DNA of 64,000 nucleotides from Streptomyces sp. NBC_01571 (GTDB lineage Bacteria; Actinomycetota; Actinomycetes; Streptomycetales; Streptomycetaceae), in NCBI RefSeq assembly GCF_026339875.1, contig NZ_JAPEPZ010000002.1:558001-622000 (forward strand). The letters run 5' to 3'. The notes beneath the pieces are model-generated. The model did not search any database. It worked only from the letters and a program-made list of their open reading frames with translations, and was not told the DNA's origin. Shown here piece after piece: positions 48,013-56,291 of this stretch (position 1 is its first letter; every line of letters starts with the position of its first letter). Made by a program: the position numbers and the translations under genes.

Positions 48013-48219
48013 CCCCACCTGCTGTTCGGGTCCCGGATCTCTGCGGCCGGCCGCGCGCACCGTGGGCTCGGCGGCTCGGCTCGGTGTGCGCGCGGTGCTG
48101 ACGAACGCCCCGCTACGCCGACCCCGCTCGGCACCGGCCGGCGGGGGTCCTCGGCGCGGGGCGGCTGCTGCGGCCCGTCGACCGCCGGCACCTGGACGGC
48201 GGCGAGCGGTGGCCACGGC

Positions 48220-48300
48220 GCCGCCGCCGGCCGGCGGCGCCACTCCGCACGCCGGCACCGCCCCCACCCGACCCCACCCCGCCGACATCCCCCACACCAC
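48220..48300. repeat. dispersed GC-rich repeat, copy 1
   Basis: This C-rich stretch is related along its length to 52716-52800: shared blocks include GCCGGC, TGCGGCA-like, CGGCACCGC, CCCACC and CCGACRTCCCC in the same order. It lies about 200 bases past the GNAT gene. Read on the minus strand both copies spell a similar peptide (VGAVPACG), but there is no gene. Confidence 0.5.
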
Positions 48301-48609
48301 GACATCCGCGTGATCGACGCAAGCGGCCCCGGCCGGGGTGCCATGACCAGGAGGGCACTCGTCGGGAGCGGAACCAGGTCCCCGACGTCGCCGTGCCGGC
48401 CCACGGAGTCCCACGGCCGCCGGACTGCTCCGTACGCCTGGTTCCTTGCCTCCCGGACTCCAGCAGTCCTCAGCCCTGGTGGCCATGGCACTGCCTCGTG
48501 CCGCCGGGAGCCGACGCCCTGGTCGCGCCGGTCCGCCTCCTCACCCGGACAGGGGACTTCCGGTCCTGGTCGCACCCGGGGCCGTGCTGGGATGGCTACG
48601 GTATGGCTC

Positions 48610-49053
48610 ATGCCACCAGAGCTGACTGCTGATCAGGTCATGCGCGCCGTCGCCGCGCTGGAAGCGGCGTGGGCCCGCGACGACGACGCACTGGCCGTTC
48701 TGGTGCAGAGCGGGCATGGCGAGCGACCGCTTGCGGAGCTGGTCGCCCAGTACGGCGCCAGCCGATTGCACTGCATGGTGCTTATCGTGACCGGCATCGC
48801 CAACCTGGACGGAGCCGACCAGCAGGAGGCACTGGCAGAGCTGCAGAAGGGCCTCGTCCCGCACATGACCTCGGTGGCGATGACCATGATGTCCGGCTGG
48901 GCTCTCGCCGCCGGTGCGGACGTCCAGGCAACCGGCAACCTCGCCCGCCGCATCCTGCAGGCGATCCTCTCCTTCACCACGGTCGGCGACGACCCGCAGG
49001 AGGTGCGAGCCTTGTTCGCCTACCTGCGGGAAGACGCCGTGGCTCATCTGTGA
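48610..49053 (+). CDS. hypothetical protein
   Basis: This is a 147-residue helical cytoplasmic protein: MPPELTADQVMRAVAALEAA, DALAVLVQSGHGERPLAELV, LHCMVLIVTGIANLDGADQQ, ILQAILSFTTVGDDPQEVRA. I recognise no family. The start is uncertain because a second ATG lies 18 bases upstream and neither has a clear ribosome binding site; the upstream TACGGT could be a -10 box for a near-leaderless mRNA. Composition is normal for the region. Confidence 0.55.
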   Translation: MPPELTADQVMRAVAALEAAWARDDDALAVLVQSGHGERPLAELVAQYGASRLHCMVLIVTGIANLDGADQQEALAELQKGLVPHMTSVAMTMMSGWALAAGADVQATGNLARRILQAILSFTTVGDDPQEVRALFAYLREDAVAHL

Positions 49054-49215
49054 CCACCCACACGCGACACACCGGTCCGAGCACCCCCGAGAGCCCCCGA
49101 GGCGGCGCAGGAATTTCGCCGCCTCCGGCAACTGGCCGGTGTCTTGTGTGCGATGCCCACGACCACGGTGACGCCTGGTCGCCACCGATCATGCGAGGCC
49201 GCACGCCACTCTCCG

Positions 49216-49884
49216 TCAGCTGCAGGTCGGGCTGCCCTTGTGCCGCTCCCAGAGCAGTTTCACGTGTTCCGTGCCAGGGGTGTGAGCGCGGACGACGGTC
49301 ACGGTGACGGATCCGCCGGTCCGGCCGGGGAGGTCGAAGGCGTAGAGCGCGCGCCTGCTGTCCAGCACGCCGGCGAGCCGTCGGAATGTCAGGGGCGTGC
49401 CGTTGCAGGTCACCGACTGGACGGTTTCCCGGTCCGCGCCGATCACGAGGTTCTGGCTCGTACCGATCGCTCCCATCGTGACGAGGGGGAGGAGCTTGGG
49501 GTGGGATGAGAAGGCGGTGTCGCCGGGGGACGCGGTGCAGGTCGACACGGTGGACCCGCCGTTCGCCGCACCTGTCCCCGAGCAGAAACGGCCGTCGGTG
49601 GTCGCCCAGACGAACAACGCTGCGCCCTGGCCGACGCTGGCGGTGGCCATCCCCGCGTAGCCGGGAAGGTCTTTGGTGGACACCTCTGCCAGCAGGGTGG
49701 ACTTCGCGGCCTCAATGACCGCGTTCCGGGCCGCGGTTGTGGCCTGCGGTGAAGCCGTGCGGGCCGCAGCGATCGACGCGGTCGGGCTGTGTGTCCCGGC
49801 CTGAAACGCCTGGCCGTGAGTGGTACAAGCTGCCGCCGAGAGCAGCGCAACGCCCGTCAGCGTGTACGCCGGAAGCCTGTTCAT
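49216..49884 (-). CDS. putative lipoprotein
   Basis: The start ATG is preceded by GGGGGG. The 222-residue product has a lipobox LLSAAAC with C20 as the lipidated Cys. The mature part (STKDLPGYAGMATASVGQGA, ALFVWATTDGRFCSGTGAAN, TASPGDTAFSSHPKLLPLVT) contains two further pairs of Cys and looks like a compact beta domain. It is probably tethered outside the membrane. No family recognised. It is convergent with the preceding hypothetical gene. Confidence 0.65.
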   Translation of the reverse strand: MNRLPAYTLTGVALLSAAACTTHGQAFQAGTHSPTASIAAARTASPQATTAARNAVIEAAKSTLLAEVSTKDLPGYAGMATASVGQGAALFVWATTDGRFCSGTGAANGGSTVSTCTASPGDTAFSSHPKLLPLVTMGAIGTSQNLVIGADRETVQSVTCNGTPLTFRRLAGVLDSRRALYAFDLPGRTGGSVTVTVVRAHTPGTEHVKLLWERHKGSPTCS

Positions 49885-50359
49885 GATCCCCCCGATATCC
49901 CAGGCAATGCCCTCAGCGTATCGCCGTCGCCGTTGGCACGGCCGCTGTGCGCAACTTCGGCACGGCCGAGAAGGCAGGGGCCATGCTCGGCGTGCACGGC
50001 CGGCCGCGCTCGCCGAACATCTCGCCGCCTGCCCTGACGCCCCCATCCCCGTGACCCCCTCCCGCGAACGGGCATACACCTGGCCCGTCGCTGGGGGGGG
50101 AGCGCGACGGGCCAGATATATCTACGTTCCCACAGTGCCGCCGCATCCGCATCAGCTTCGGACCGCGCCGTCAGCCGATCCGTCGCCGCGCGCCCTTCCC
50201 CTGGCATGGTGACGCGAGTGGGAACCTTGATCGATCTGTGCGGGGCCCCGTCCGACATCGACCGGCGTCAGGTGCACTCTGCCTCTTCCAGGACGCCCCG
50301 GCCTTCTCCGAACGCCGCATCTCGCCCACCCCGGCTTCGGCGCCCGGCCAGGGATATAT

Positions 50360-50380
50360 AGTTGCGCGACACATGCAACT
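50360..50380. promoter_or_regulatory. MarR-type operator
   Basis: AGTTGC (50360-50365) and GCAACT (50375-50380) form an inverted repeat overlapping a TATATA element, 29 bases before the marR start. This fits autoregulation of the marR-exporter pair. Confidence 0.55.
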
Positions 50381-50408
50381 GCTTGGTGAAGTCACGGGAG
50401 ACGTCGGC

Positions 50409-50966
50409 ATGGGCAATCCGCCCCCGGAGGGGGATCACAGCACGTCAACCGGGGAGTCCGAGGGCCATCAGCCCATCCGGCAACTGTCCGAGGGCGTCGA
50501 GCGCCTCATGCGGATGTTCATCCGCACGCGCGCACAGATGCTGGACCGGGCTCGCGACGACATCGACTGGTCGGTCCAGATCCTGATGGGCGTGCTGGTG
50601 AAAAACGGGCCCATGCGTGTCAAGAAGCTGGCGGAGTTGGTCGAGTCCGATCCCTCCACCGTGAGCCGTCACGCGGCACAACTCGTACGTGACGGCTTCC
50701 TCGAAAGGCGGTCCGACCCCGCTGACGGCCGCGCCTGCCAGCTGGTGGCCACCGACAAGGCCCGGCGCTCCGTCGCCGACCGGACACGGTCACGCGATGC
50801 GCACTTCGAGGAAATGCTCCACGGATGGGACAACCACGACCGCGAGAGGTTGGCCGCACTGCTGGTGCGCTTTATCGACGATTTTGAAACGTACAAAACG
50901 GCGCTCGCAGCCACGGACTGGAAGGGATTCCGTCCCTCGGCGAGCCAAAAGGAGACCACCGCATGA
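50409..50966 (+). CDS. MarR-family transcriptional regulator
   Basis: ATG at 50409 follows GGGAG by eight bases; an ATG at 50373 falls inside the operator and is less likely. The 185-residue product has the MarR winged helix: IDWSVQILMGVLVKNGPMRV, KKLAELVESDPSTVSRHAAQ, LVRDGFLERRSDPADGRACQ, LVATDKARRSVAD. Its stop overlaps the exporter start (ATGA). MarR proteins usually repress an adjacent drug pump until a ligand binds. Confidence 0.9.
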   Translation: MGNPPPEGDHSTSTGESEGHQPIRQLSEGVERLMRMFIRTRAQMLDRARDDIDWSVQILMGVLVKNGPMRVKKLAELVESDPSTVSRHAAQLVRDGFLERRSDPADGRACQLVATDKARRSVADRTRSRDAHFEEMLHGWDNHDRERLAALLVRFIDDFETYKTALAATDWKGFRPSASQKETTA

Positions 50967-52624
50967 GTTCCACCAGCGCCGCGTCCGCCGATATCGGCTC
51001 GGCCGGTACAGGGGAAACCGGTTACACCCACCGGCAGATCATGGTGATCCTGTCCGGCCTGCTCCTCGGGATGTTCCTGGCAGCCCTGGACCAGACTGTC
51101 GTCTCGACCGCGATCTACAGGATCGGTGAGAGCCTCAACGGGCTGACCGCACAAGCGTGGGTGACCACCGCGTTCCTCATCACCTCGACGATCGCCACCC
51201 CGATGTACGGCAAGCTGTCCGACCAGTACGGGCGCAAGCCCTTCTTCCTCTTCGCCATCGCGGTGTTCATCACCGGCTCGGCGCTCTGCACACTCTCCAC
51301 CTCGATGTACATGCTGGCCGGGTTCCGCGCCTTCCAGGGCATAGGCGCCGGCGGTCTGTTCTCCCTCGCCTTCGCGATCATCGGCGACATCATCGCGCCG
51401 CGTGAACGGGCGAAGTACCAGGGCTACTTCATGGCCGTCTTCGGTACGTCCAGTGTGCTCGGCCCGGTCGTCGGTGGCGCGCTGGCCGGCCAGAACACCC
51501 TGCTCGGCATCGACGGCTGGCGCTGGATCTTCCTCATCAACGTCCCGATCGGCATCGTGGCGCTGATCGTGGTCGCCAAGGTCCTCCACCTGGAGCACAA
51601 CCGGCGCGAGCACCGCATCGACTTCGCGGGCGCCATCTCGCTCGTGGTCGCACTGGTGCCCCTGCTGATCGTCGCGGAACAGGGCAGGACCTGGGGCTGG
51701 GGTTCCACCTCCTCGCTCGTCTGCTACGTCGTCGGCGCCCTCGGGATCGTCGGCTTCCTGTTCGCCGAGCGCCGGGCCGGAGAGGACGCGCTGCTGCCGA
51801 TGCGGCTCTTCCGTAACGGCGTGTTCGCCGTCGGGGCCGCCCAGTCGATGATCATCGGTATCGGCATGTTCGGCGGAATCACCCTGCTGCCTCTCTACCT
51901 CCAGCTCGTCAAGGGCAACTCCCCGACCAAGGCGGGTCTGCTGACCCTCCCGCTGGTGCTGGGCATCATGGCACTCTCGGTCGTCGCGGGTCAGATCACC
52001 TCGCGCACCGGCCGGTACAAGATCTTCCCGATCATCGGCGGCGGACTGCTCGTCATCGGCATGCTCATGTTGTGGCGACTGTCGGCCGACAGTGGCCTCT
52101 TCTACACCGACATCTCGATGTTCGTGGTCGGCGCCGGTCTGGGTCTGAACATGCAGACCATCGTGCTGGCCATGCAGAACGCCGTCCCGCCGCGCGACAT
52201 CGGCGTCGCCACCTCGTCCACCACGTTCTTCCGGCAGATGGGCGGTACGGCGGGTGTCGCCGTGTTCCTGTCGATCGTCTACTCCGTGGTGGGCGGCAAG
52301 ATCAGCGACGCCTTCGCGGACGCACGCGGCACAGCCGCCTTCCAGGCCGCGGCCCAGGCCCACCCCGACCAGCTCAAGACGCTGACCTCCGCGTCCTCCG
52401 GTTCGGCGGGCACGCTCAACGACACGTCGTTCCTGAGTCACCTCGATCCGGTCCTCGCCCACCCCTTCAAGGTCGGCTTCACGAACGCGGTCACCGTGGC
52501 GTTCCTGGTCGGCGCCGTGGTGCTGGTGGGCGCCTTCGTACTGGCCTTCTTCATCAAGGAGGTGCCGCTGCGCACCACGGCCGCGGCCTTCACCAAGGAC
52601 CCGGCCGAGGCCGAGGCGAAGTAG
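50963..52624 (+). CDS. DHA2-family (14-TMS) MFS multidrug exporter
   Basis: The 553-residue protein has the 14-helix EmrB/QacA layout: IMVILSGLLLGMFLAALDQT (motif D1 in TMS1), GKLSDQYGRKP (motif A), FRAFQGIGAGGLFSLAFAII (motif B), and GPVVGGAL (motif C). It is an intact relative of the truncated transporter at the left end of the window. It should export drugs or toxic metabolites in exchange for protons. The start overlaps the marR stop, so they form one operon. Confidence 0.92.
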   Translation: MSSTSAASADIGSAGTGETGYTHRQIMVILSGLLLGMFLAALDQTVVSTAIYRIGESLNGLTAQAWVTTAFLITSTIATPMYGKLSDQYGRKPFFLFAIAVFITGSALCTLSTSMYMLAGFRAFQGIGAGGLFSLAFAIIGDIIAPRERAKYQGYFMAVFGTSSVLGPVVGGALAGQNTLLGIDGWRWIFLINVPIGIVALIVVAKVLHLEHNRREHRIDFAGAISLVVALVPLLIVAEQGRTWGWGSTSSLVCYVVGALGIVGFLFAERRAGEDALLPMRLFRNGVFAVGAAQSMIIGIGMFGGITLLPLYLQLVKGNSPTKAGLLTLPLVLGIMALSVVAGQITSRTGRYKIFPIIGGGLLVIGMLMLWRLSADSGLFYTDISMFVVGAGLGLNMQTIVLAMQNAVPPRDIGVATSSTTFFRQMGGTAGVAVFLSIVYSVVGGKISDAFADARGTAAFQAAAQAHPDQLKTLTSASSGSAGTLNDTSFLSHLDPVLAHPFKVGFTNAVTVAFLVGAVVLVGAFVLAFFIKEVPLRTTAAAFTKDPAEAEAK

Positions 52625-52715
52625 GCAGACCGGACGGAGCCGAGCGCCGTGGGACGACCTTCTCGCCTTCCCGCGGCGCTCCACACTCCGCCCGTAACCC
52701 TCGCCGACGTCGCCC

Positions 52716-52800
52716 GCGGCACTGCCGGCCGATGGCGGCATCCCACACGTCGGCACCGCGCCCACACCAGCCCCTCCCCCACCGACGTCCCCTACGCCGC
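52716..52800. repeat. dispersed GC-rich repeat, copy 2
   Basis: Related to copy 1 at 48220-48300 in the same orientation. It lies about 90 bases past the exporter gene, directly before a terminator-like hairpin. Confidence 0.5.
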
Positions 52801-52824
52801 GAGGCCCGCGCAACAGGTATGCAA

Positions 52825-52861
52825 ACAGCCCCGACCAGGTGCGGATCCTGACCGGGGCTGT
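52825..52861 (+). terminator. hairpin after the exporter gene
   Basis: ACAGCCCCG (52825-52833) pairs with CGGGGCTGT (52853-52861), with partial pairing inside the loop. It could end the marR-exporter transcript. Confidence 0.5.
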
Positions 52862-53024
52862 CGACGTGCACGGCCGTACGGTCGTGTCGTGAAGGGCGGT
52901 GCAGGGCGAAAAGCTCCAGGAAGCTTCAGCCGAACGATCGTCCTCATGGGCCATGGGTGAGGCCTGAGGACACTGTCCCCTTCGCCACCACCGCAGGTTC
53001 AACCGCTGTACTGCGGATACCGCC

Positions 53025-53342
53025 TCACGCCGAGCCCCCTGCGGCCGGCGCCGTGGCGTCGGCAACGATCGCCTGCAGGGCCGCGATGTGGCCGTCGAAG
53101 GCTTCCCGGCCGGCGTCGGTGAGCCGGGCGCGCACCTTGCGGCGGCTGCCGCTGAGGCGGCGTTCCGTAGCGACGTACCCGGCCTCTTCGAGTGTCGTCA
53201 GCTGCTTGGACAGGGCCGAGTCGGACAGGGCCAGGCGGTCCTTGAGGAAGGCGAACTCAGCCCAGTCGGCAGCTGCCAGGGTCGCCACCAGCGACAGGCG
53301 GGTGCTGGGGTGGATCAGCTCGTCGAACCGCGCGTTCGTCAT
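53025..53342 (-). CDS. winged-helix (MarR/PadR-like, HTH_34) regulator
   Basis: ATG at 53342 overlaps the stop of the upstream membrane-protein gene. The 105-residue product is almost only a winged helix: FDELIHPSTRLSLVATLAAA, EFAFLKDRLALSDSALSKQL, TTLEEAGYVATERRLSGSRR, KVRARLTDAGREAFDGHIAA. This is the small HTH_34 type often paired with a membrane protein in actinobacteria. It probably binds the two 17-base palindromes in front of the operon. Confidence 0.85.
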   Translation of the reverse strand: MTNARFDELIHPSTRLSLVATLAAADWAEFAFLKDRLALSDSALSKQLTTLEEAGYVATERRLSGSRRKVRARLTDAGREAFDGHIAALQAIVADATAPAAGGSA

Positions 53343-53806
53343 GCCCGCACCCACCGACGCAGCACCCGCAGGATCTCCGGCCCACCGAACCCGACGACGG
53401 CCGCGACCGGCACCGCCGCCCAGATACCGGCATGCCCGGCACCGTCCGCATCCAGCGCGAGCGCCGCAACGATGGTGAGAACGACGAGCCCGAGCAGCAT
53501 GCCGACCACCACCAGCGGGATGCGGCGGCTAGCGACGGCCGCACTCACCTGCAGTTCGCCGGTGCGCCGACGCCCGTCGAGCAGCCGTGAGGCGAGCACC
53601 GTGTGACCCACGCTGAAGATTACGGTCGCGATCCCAGCCTGCCAGGACGGCAGCAGGTCGTTCAGCACACCCAGCACGACCCAGCCCGCCGCCATGGCCC
53701 ACCAGTAACCGCGGGGCAAGCCGACTTCCTCAGCCACTCGGCGCCGAGCGCGGTCGGCCGCGTCAAGGGCGGTACGTGCCTGCTCCGGAGCGATCTTGTC
53801 CACCAC
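53339..53806 (-). CDS. small integral membrane protein
   Basis: The GTG start follows GAGGGGG. The 155-residue product has four hydrophobic segments (YWWAMAAGWVVLGVLNDLLP, ATVIFSVGHTVLASRLL, LVVVGMLLGLVVLTIVAALA, AGIWAAVPVAAVVGFGGPEI). It has no recognised domain, but such proteins commonly precede HTH_34 regulators in the same operon. Twin operators lie 11-55 bases upstream of the start. Function unknown. Confidence 0.75.
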   Translation of the reverse strand: MVDKIAPEQARTALDAADRARRRVAEEVGLPRGYWWAMAAGWVVLGVLNDLLPSWQAGIATVIFSVGHTVLASRLLDGRRRTGELQVSAAVASRRIPLVVVGMLLGLVVLTIVAALALDADGAGHAGIWAAVPVAAVVGFGGPEILRVLRRWVRA

Positions 53807-53816
53807 AACCCCCTCA

Positions 53817-53833
53817 CTTTCCTATCAGGAAAG
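53817..53833. promoter_or_regulatory. 17-bp operator, proximal copy
   Basis: CTTTCCTATCAGGAAAG has perfect CTTTCCT/AGGAAAG arms and lies 11 bases before the membrane-protein start, overlapping its leader. Confidence 0.7.
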
Positions 53834-53844
53834 AAAGGATCCCT

Positions 53845-53861
53845 CTTTCCCGACAGGAAAG
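53845..53861. promoter_or_regulatory. 17-bp operator, distal copy
   Basis: CTTTCCCGACAGGAAAG matches the proximal copy in length and arms. The two are 28 bases apart centre to centre. Confidence 0.7.
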
Positions 53862-54346
53862 TCAAGGGCCGGACGCGGTATCTGCGGTATCGAGCCTGTG
53901 GGCTGGGCGGCGAAGCCGACGGCTGGGTGGCGAAGCCGGAGGTTGGACACGAGGCCGATACGCCGCCTCCGGTCGAGGCGAGCGACAGCCCGGCAGCCGT
54001 ACAGAACCCGACCAAGATCGTGCGCGGTGCGGAGCGCCCCGACTGCGGCGGCCGACCGATGGCCGGCAGAGCGATCACCCCAGCGCGAACGACGCTCGCC
54101 GGCCCACCGAGGCGATCGCGGACCGGTGGCCGGAGAGCTCCCCGTTCGGCGGCCGGTCCGACGAGCTCGCCCCCCACCTGACCACCGCCCAGGGACAAGA
54201 CGATGCCGTACTGGAAGAGGCCGAGGCCGGCCTTCGCGGTCGACTTCCCGTCACCGCCCGCGTGTCGTCGGTCGATCTGTGGTCCATGACGGAACAAGGC
54301 GTATCGCACGCGCGGGTGTCCCTCGGGGAATCGACGCCGCCGCGGG
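53862..54346. other. region without recognisable gene
   Basis: About 480 bases between the twin operators and the CRISPR relic. A weak, doubtful repeat-like segment (CACGCGCGGGTGTCCC, near 54307) may be a further eroded CRISPR repeat. Confidence 0.35.
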
Positions 54347-54438
54347 ACCATCCCCACGCGCGCGGGGAGGCCCCGGCACCGTGCAGGCGCCGCTTCCGAT
54401 GAAGAAGGACTGCTCCCCGTACGCGCGGAGATGCTCCC
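54347..54438 (+). CRISPR. degenerate CRISPR segment, two repeats
   Basis: Two 29-base imperfect repeats with the pattern nnnnTCCCCnnnCGCGCGGnGAnGnnCCC occur at 54347-54375 and 54410-54438, with a 34-base spacer. The better one, CTGCTCCCCGTACGCGCGGA..., resembles type I-E repeats of Streptomyces. No cas gene is present in the window. Degeneracy means it is a relic. Confidence 0.55.
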
Positions 54439-54491
54439 GTCGGGCGCATCGCGGAGTCGATGGGCCGGGAGGCTCGGCCGCCCCATCGCTC

Positions 54492-54914
54492 TCAAGCTTT
54501 CGTGGGCGGTGTCCACGGCTTCGGGGAGGGCGGCGGTGCCTGCACCGCACCGAGGAGCTTTTGCTTCAGGGTCTTCGGCGGCGCTTCCCTTTCTTCCCGG
54601 AAGTGCACCAACTGGGCTGTGGTCACTCGTATATGGCACTCGCGGGTCCGCTGCCTGATGAGTACCACCCAGGCCCCGAATTGGGTGAGGAAAGCATGCC
54701 GGGCCGGCTCGTCTCCGGGCCGGGCGTGCAGGGCGAGACCTCTCGGCATGAAGTGCAGGGCCGCATCTTCAGCCGCTGCGGTGGCTTGTTCTTCGCCGCC
54801 GTCGATGTAGTGAGTGCCCACCAATGTCCAGCGGTGCAGCTGCAGTTCACCACCGTCGACACGTTCGGTCTCTCGGGCGTCCTCTTCAATGAGGACATAC
54901 CATTCCTCGGTCAC
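54492..54914 (-). CDS. hypothetical protein located inside the CRISPR relic
   Basis: The GTG start opens a 140-residue soluble protein (MTEEWYVLIEEDARETERVD, GELQLHRWTLVGTHYIDGGE, LHARPGDEPARHAFLTQFGA, WVVLIRQRTRECHIRVTTAQ). It looks like a conserved Streptomyces hypothetical of about 150 residues; I know of no function. It is flanked on both sides by degenerate CRISPR repeats, so it was either inserted into the array or brought there by rearrangement. Confidence 0.6.
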   Translation of the reverse strand: MTEEWYVLIEEDARETERVDGGELQLHRWTLVGTHYIDGGEEQATAAAEDAALHFMPRGLALHARPGDEPARHAFLTQFGAWVVLIRQRTRECHIRVTTAQLVHFREEREAPPKTLKQKLLGAVQAPPPSPKPWTPPTKA

Positions 54915-54977
54915 GATCGAATGCTAGTGCCGCGGCAGCTTGATATGGCGGGCTCATCACCGAGACCTTCTCGCAGG

Positions 54978-55065
54978 ACTCTCCCCGCGCGGCGGGATGG
55001 TCCCCGAAGGAGGAGTGCGGAACATACCGGTGATCTCTACTCCCCACGCATGCGGGGATGTTCCC
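54978..55065 (+). CRISPR. degenerate CRISPR segment, two repeats
   Basis: Repeats lie at 54978-55004 (with a two-base deletion) and 55037-55065 (CTACTCCCCACGCATGCGGG...), separated by a 32-base spacer, the standard length for type I-E. The second repeat keeps the full CCCC..GGGG hairpin. Orientation is the same as in the segment at 54347-54438. Confidence 0.65.
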
Positions 55066-55126
55066 AAACCAGCCTCACCGAGGGCCTGACCCGCTGCCTC
55101 GACCAGCCTGTCGCCGTCACCCTCCC

Positions 55127-55160
<34 letters not shown>

Positions 55161-55169
55161 TGAGGCTGC

Positions 55170-55540
55170 CCCCTGGGGGGTGTGAGATGTCCGGTGAGGG
55201 CCAGATCGTGGAGCCGGGCGAAGAGGAGATACCAGTCGCTGGGCGCCCCGTGCTGGTGATGATCAGGGATCGGCCCCGCTCGCTGACCAGCTGCCTGCAC
55301 CACAGAGAGTGGGCGCATCGCGAAGTCATTCAAAACGAGGACGTCGGGGCGGACCAGTTCGTGGATCCGTTTCTCCCAGATGCGGTCCGCATGACAGCCG
55401 ACAAGGTCGGCGAGGACGCGCCTGCCGACGCCGTCCACGCTCTCTGTCCGGTCGCCCTCCTGGTGCCGGACTACTGCCTCAGCAAGGAGCTGTGGGCCTT
55501 CGATCGACGGCAGCCACATCGTCGTGCGCTTCGTCCGCGA
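55170..55540 (-). pseudogene. IstB-like (IS21 helper ATPase) remnant
   Basis: Minus-strand reading gives MWLPSIEGPQLLAEAVVRHQ, RIWEKRIHELVRPDVLVLND, FAMRPLSVVQA and, after a frame change, APSDWYLLFARLHDLAL. These match the Walker B region and sensor segments of IstB transposition helper proteins (DVLILDDFAMRQLTxxQADD, NRAPSDWYPLFPN). The Walker A half and the C-terminus are absent. It is inactive. Confidence 0.65.
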
Positions 55541-55561
55541 GTGCCATGACGTCTCCGGCAA

Positions 55562-56291
55562 CTGGGATGATGCGGGTCCGCATCACGCGCATCAACGTTC
55601 CACCGGCCGCTCGGACCGCGCCCCGAGGACCGTCCGGGTTTGTCCCAGCTGCTCTTCTGATCCCCCGCCCCATCCGGACTCCAGCCCCGTCGTGGCCCTG
55701 CCCCCCCCTCGGAGCCCCGCCCCGCCGGCCGGTTCCGCCACCCCTCCGCCCGCCGTCACCGCACGCCGAGGGGGTGCGGGGTACCGGCCCGGAGGAGCGG
55801 GGGCAGCGTGACAGGGGGACGCAGGGGGACACCGAGCGGGAGCCAGGGGCGAAAGCACGGCGACGGGGAGGGGCGAAAGCGCAACGCGCCTTGGGGGCAG
55901 CGGGTCGAGTCCCCTGCCGCGAGGACCCGTTCAAGACCTTCACACCTTCGTGGCCCGACCGCAACGCGTTCACGTGCATCGACCACGTAAGATCATTGAG
56001 TCGTCAAGCAAATTACCCGTGGCGTCCGTCGTCACGGGGTGCCTTCGTCATGGGCCGGCGGCCCGCACGGCAACGTGGCCGGTGCGGGCGGCTCACGCCC
56101 TGATCTGCGACGACGGCCCTCCGGAGCCAGAGAAGCCGGCCGGGGCTCACGCATGGGAACAGGTTTGGATGTAGATGACCGGTCGTGTAGCCGTCGTTCG
56201 AGGCCTCCGACGTGCGTGGTCCCTGGCGGCGACGTGGTCAGCGGAGTGCTCGACGACCTCCCCCTTCTGAGCTCCCGTAAGGATCAGCACC
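55562..56291. other. long intergenic region before the amidase gene
   Basis: About 730 bases with no convincing gene. A lower-GC patch at 55990-56030 contains TTGAGTCGTCAA (55997-56008), an inverted repeat that could be an operator. The amidase leader may therefore be about 250 bases long and structured, but I could not match a known riboswitch. Confidence 0.4.

Noticed and set aside
55562..56291. c-di-AMP (ydaO) or other riboswitch in front of the amidase gene
   Set aside because: Such riboswitches occur before cell-wall hydrolase genes in Streptomyces, but I could not find the conserved core motifs in this leader. A covariance-model search would decide.
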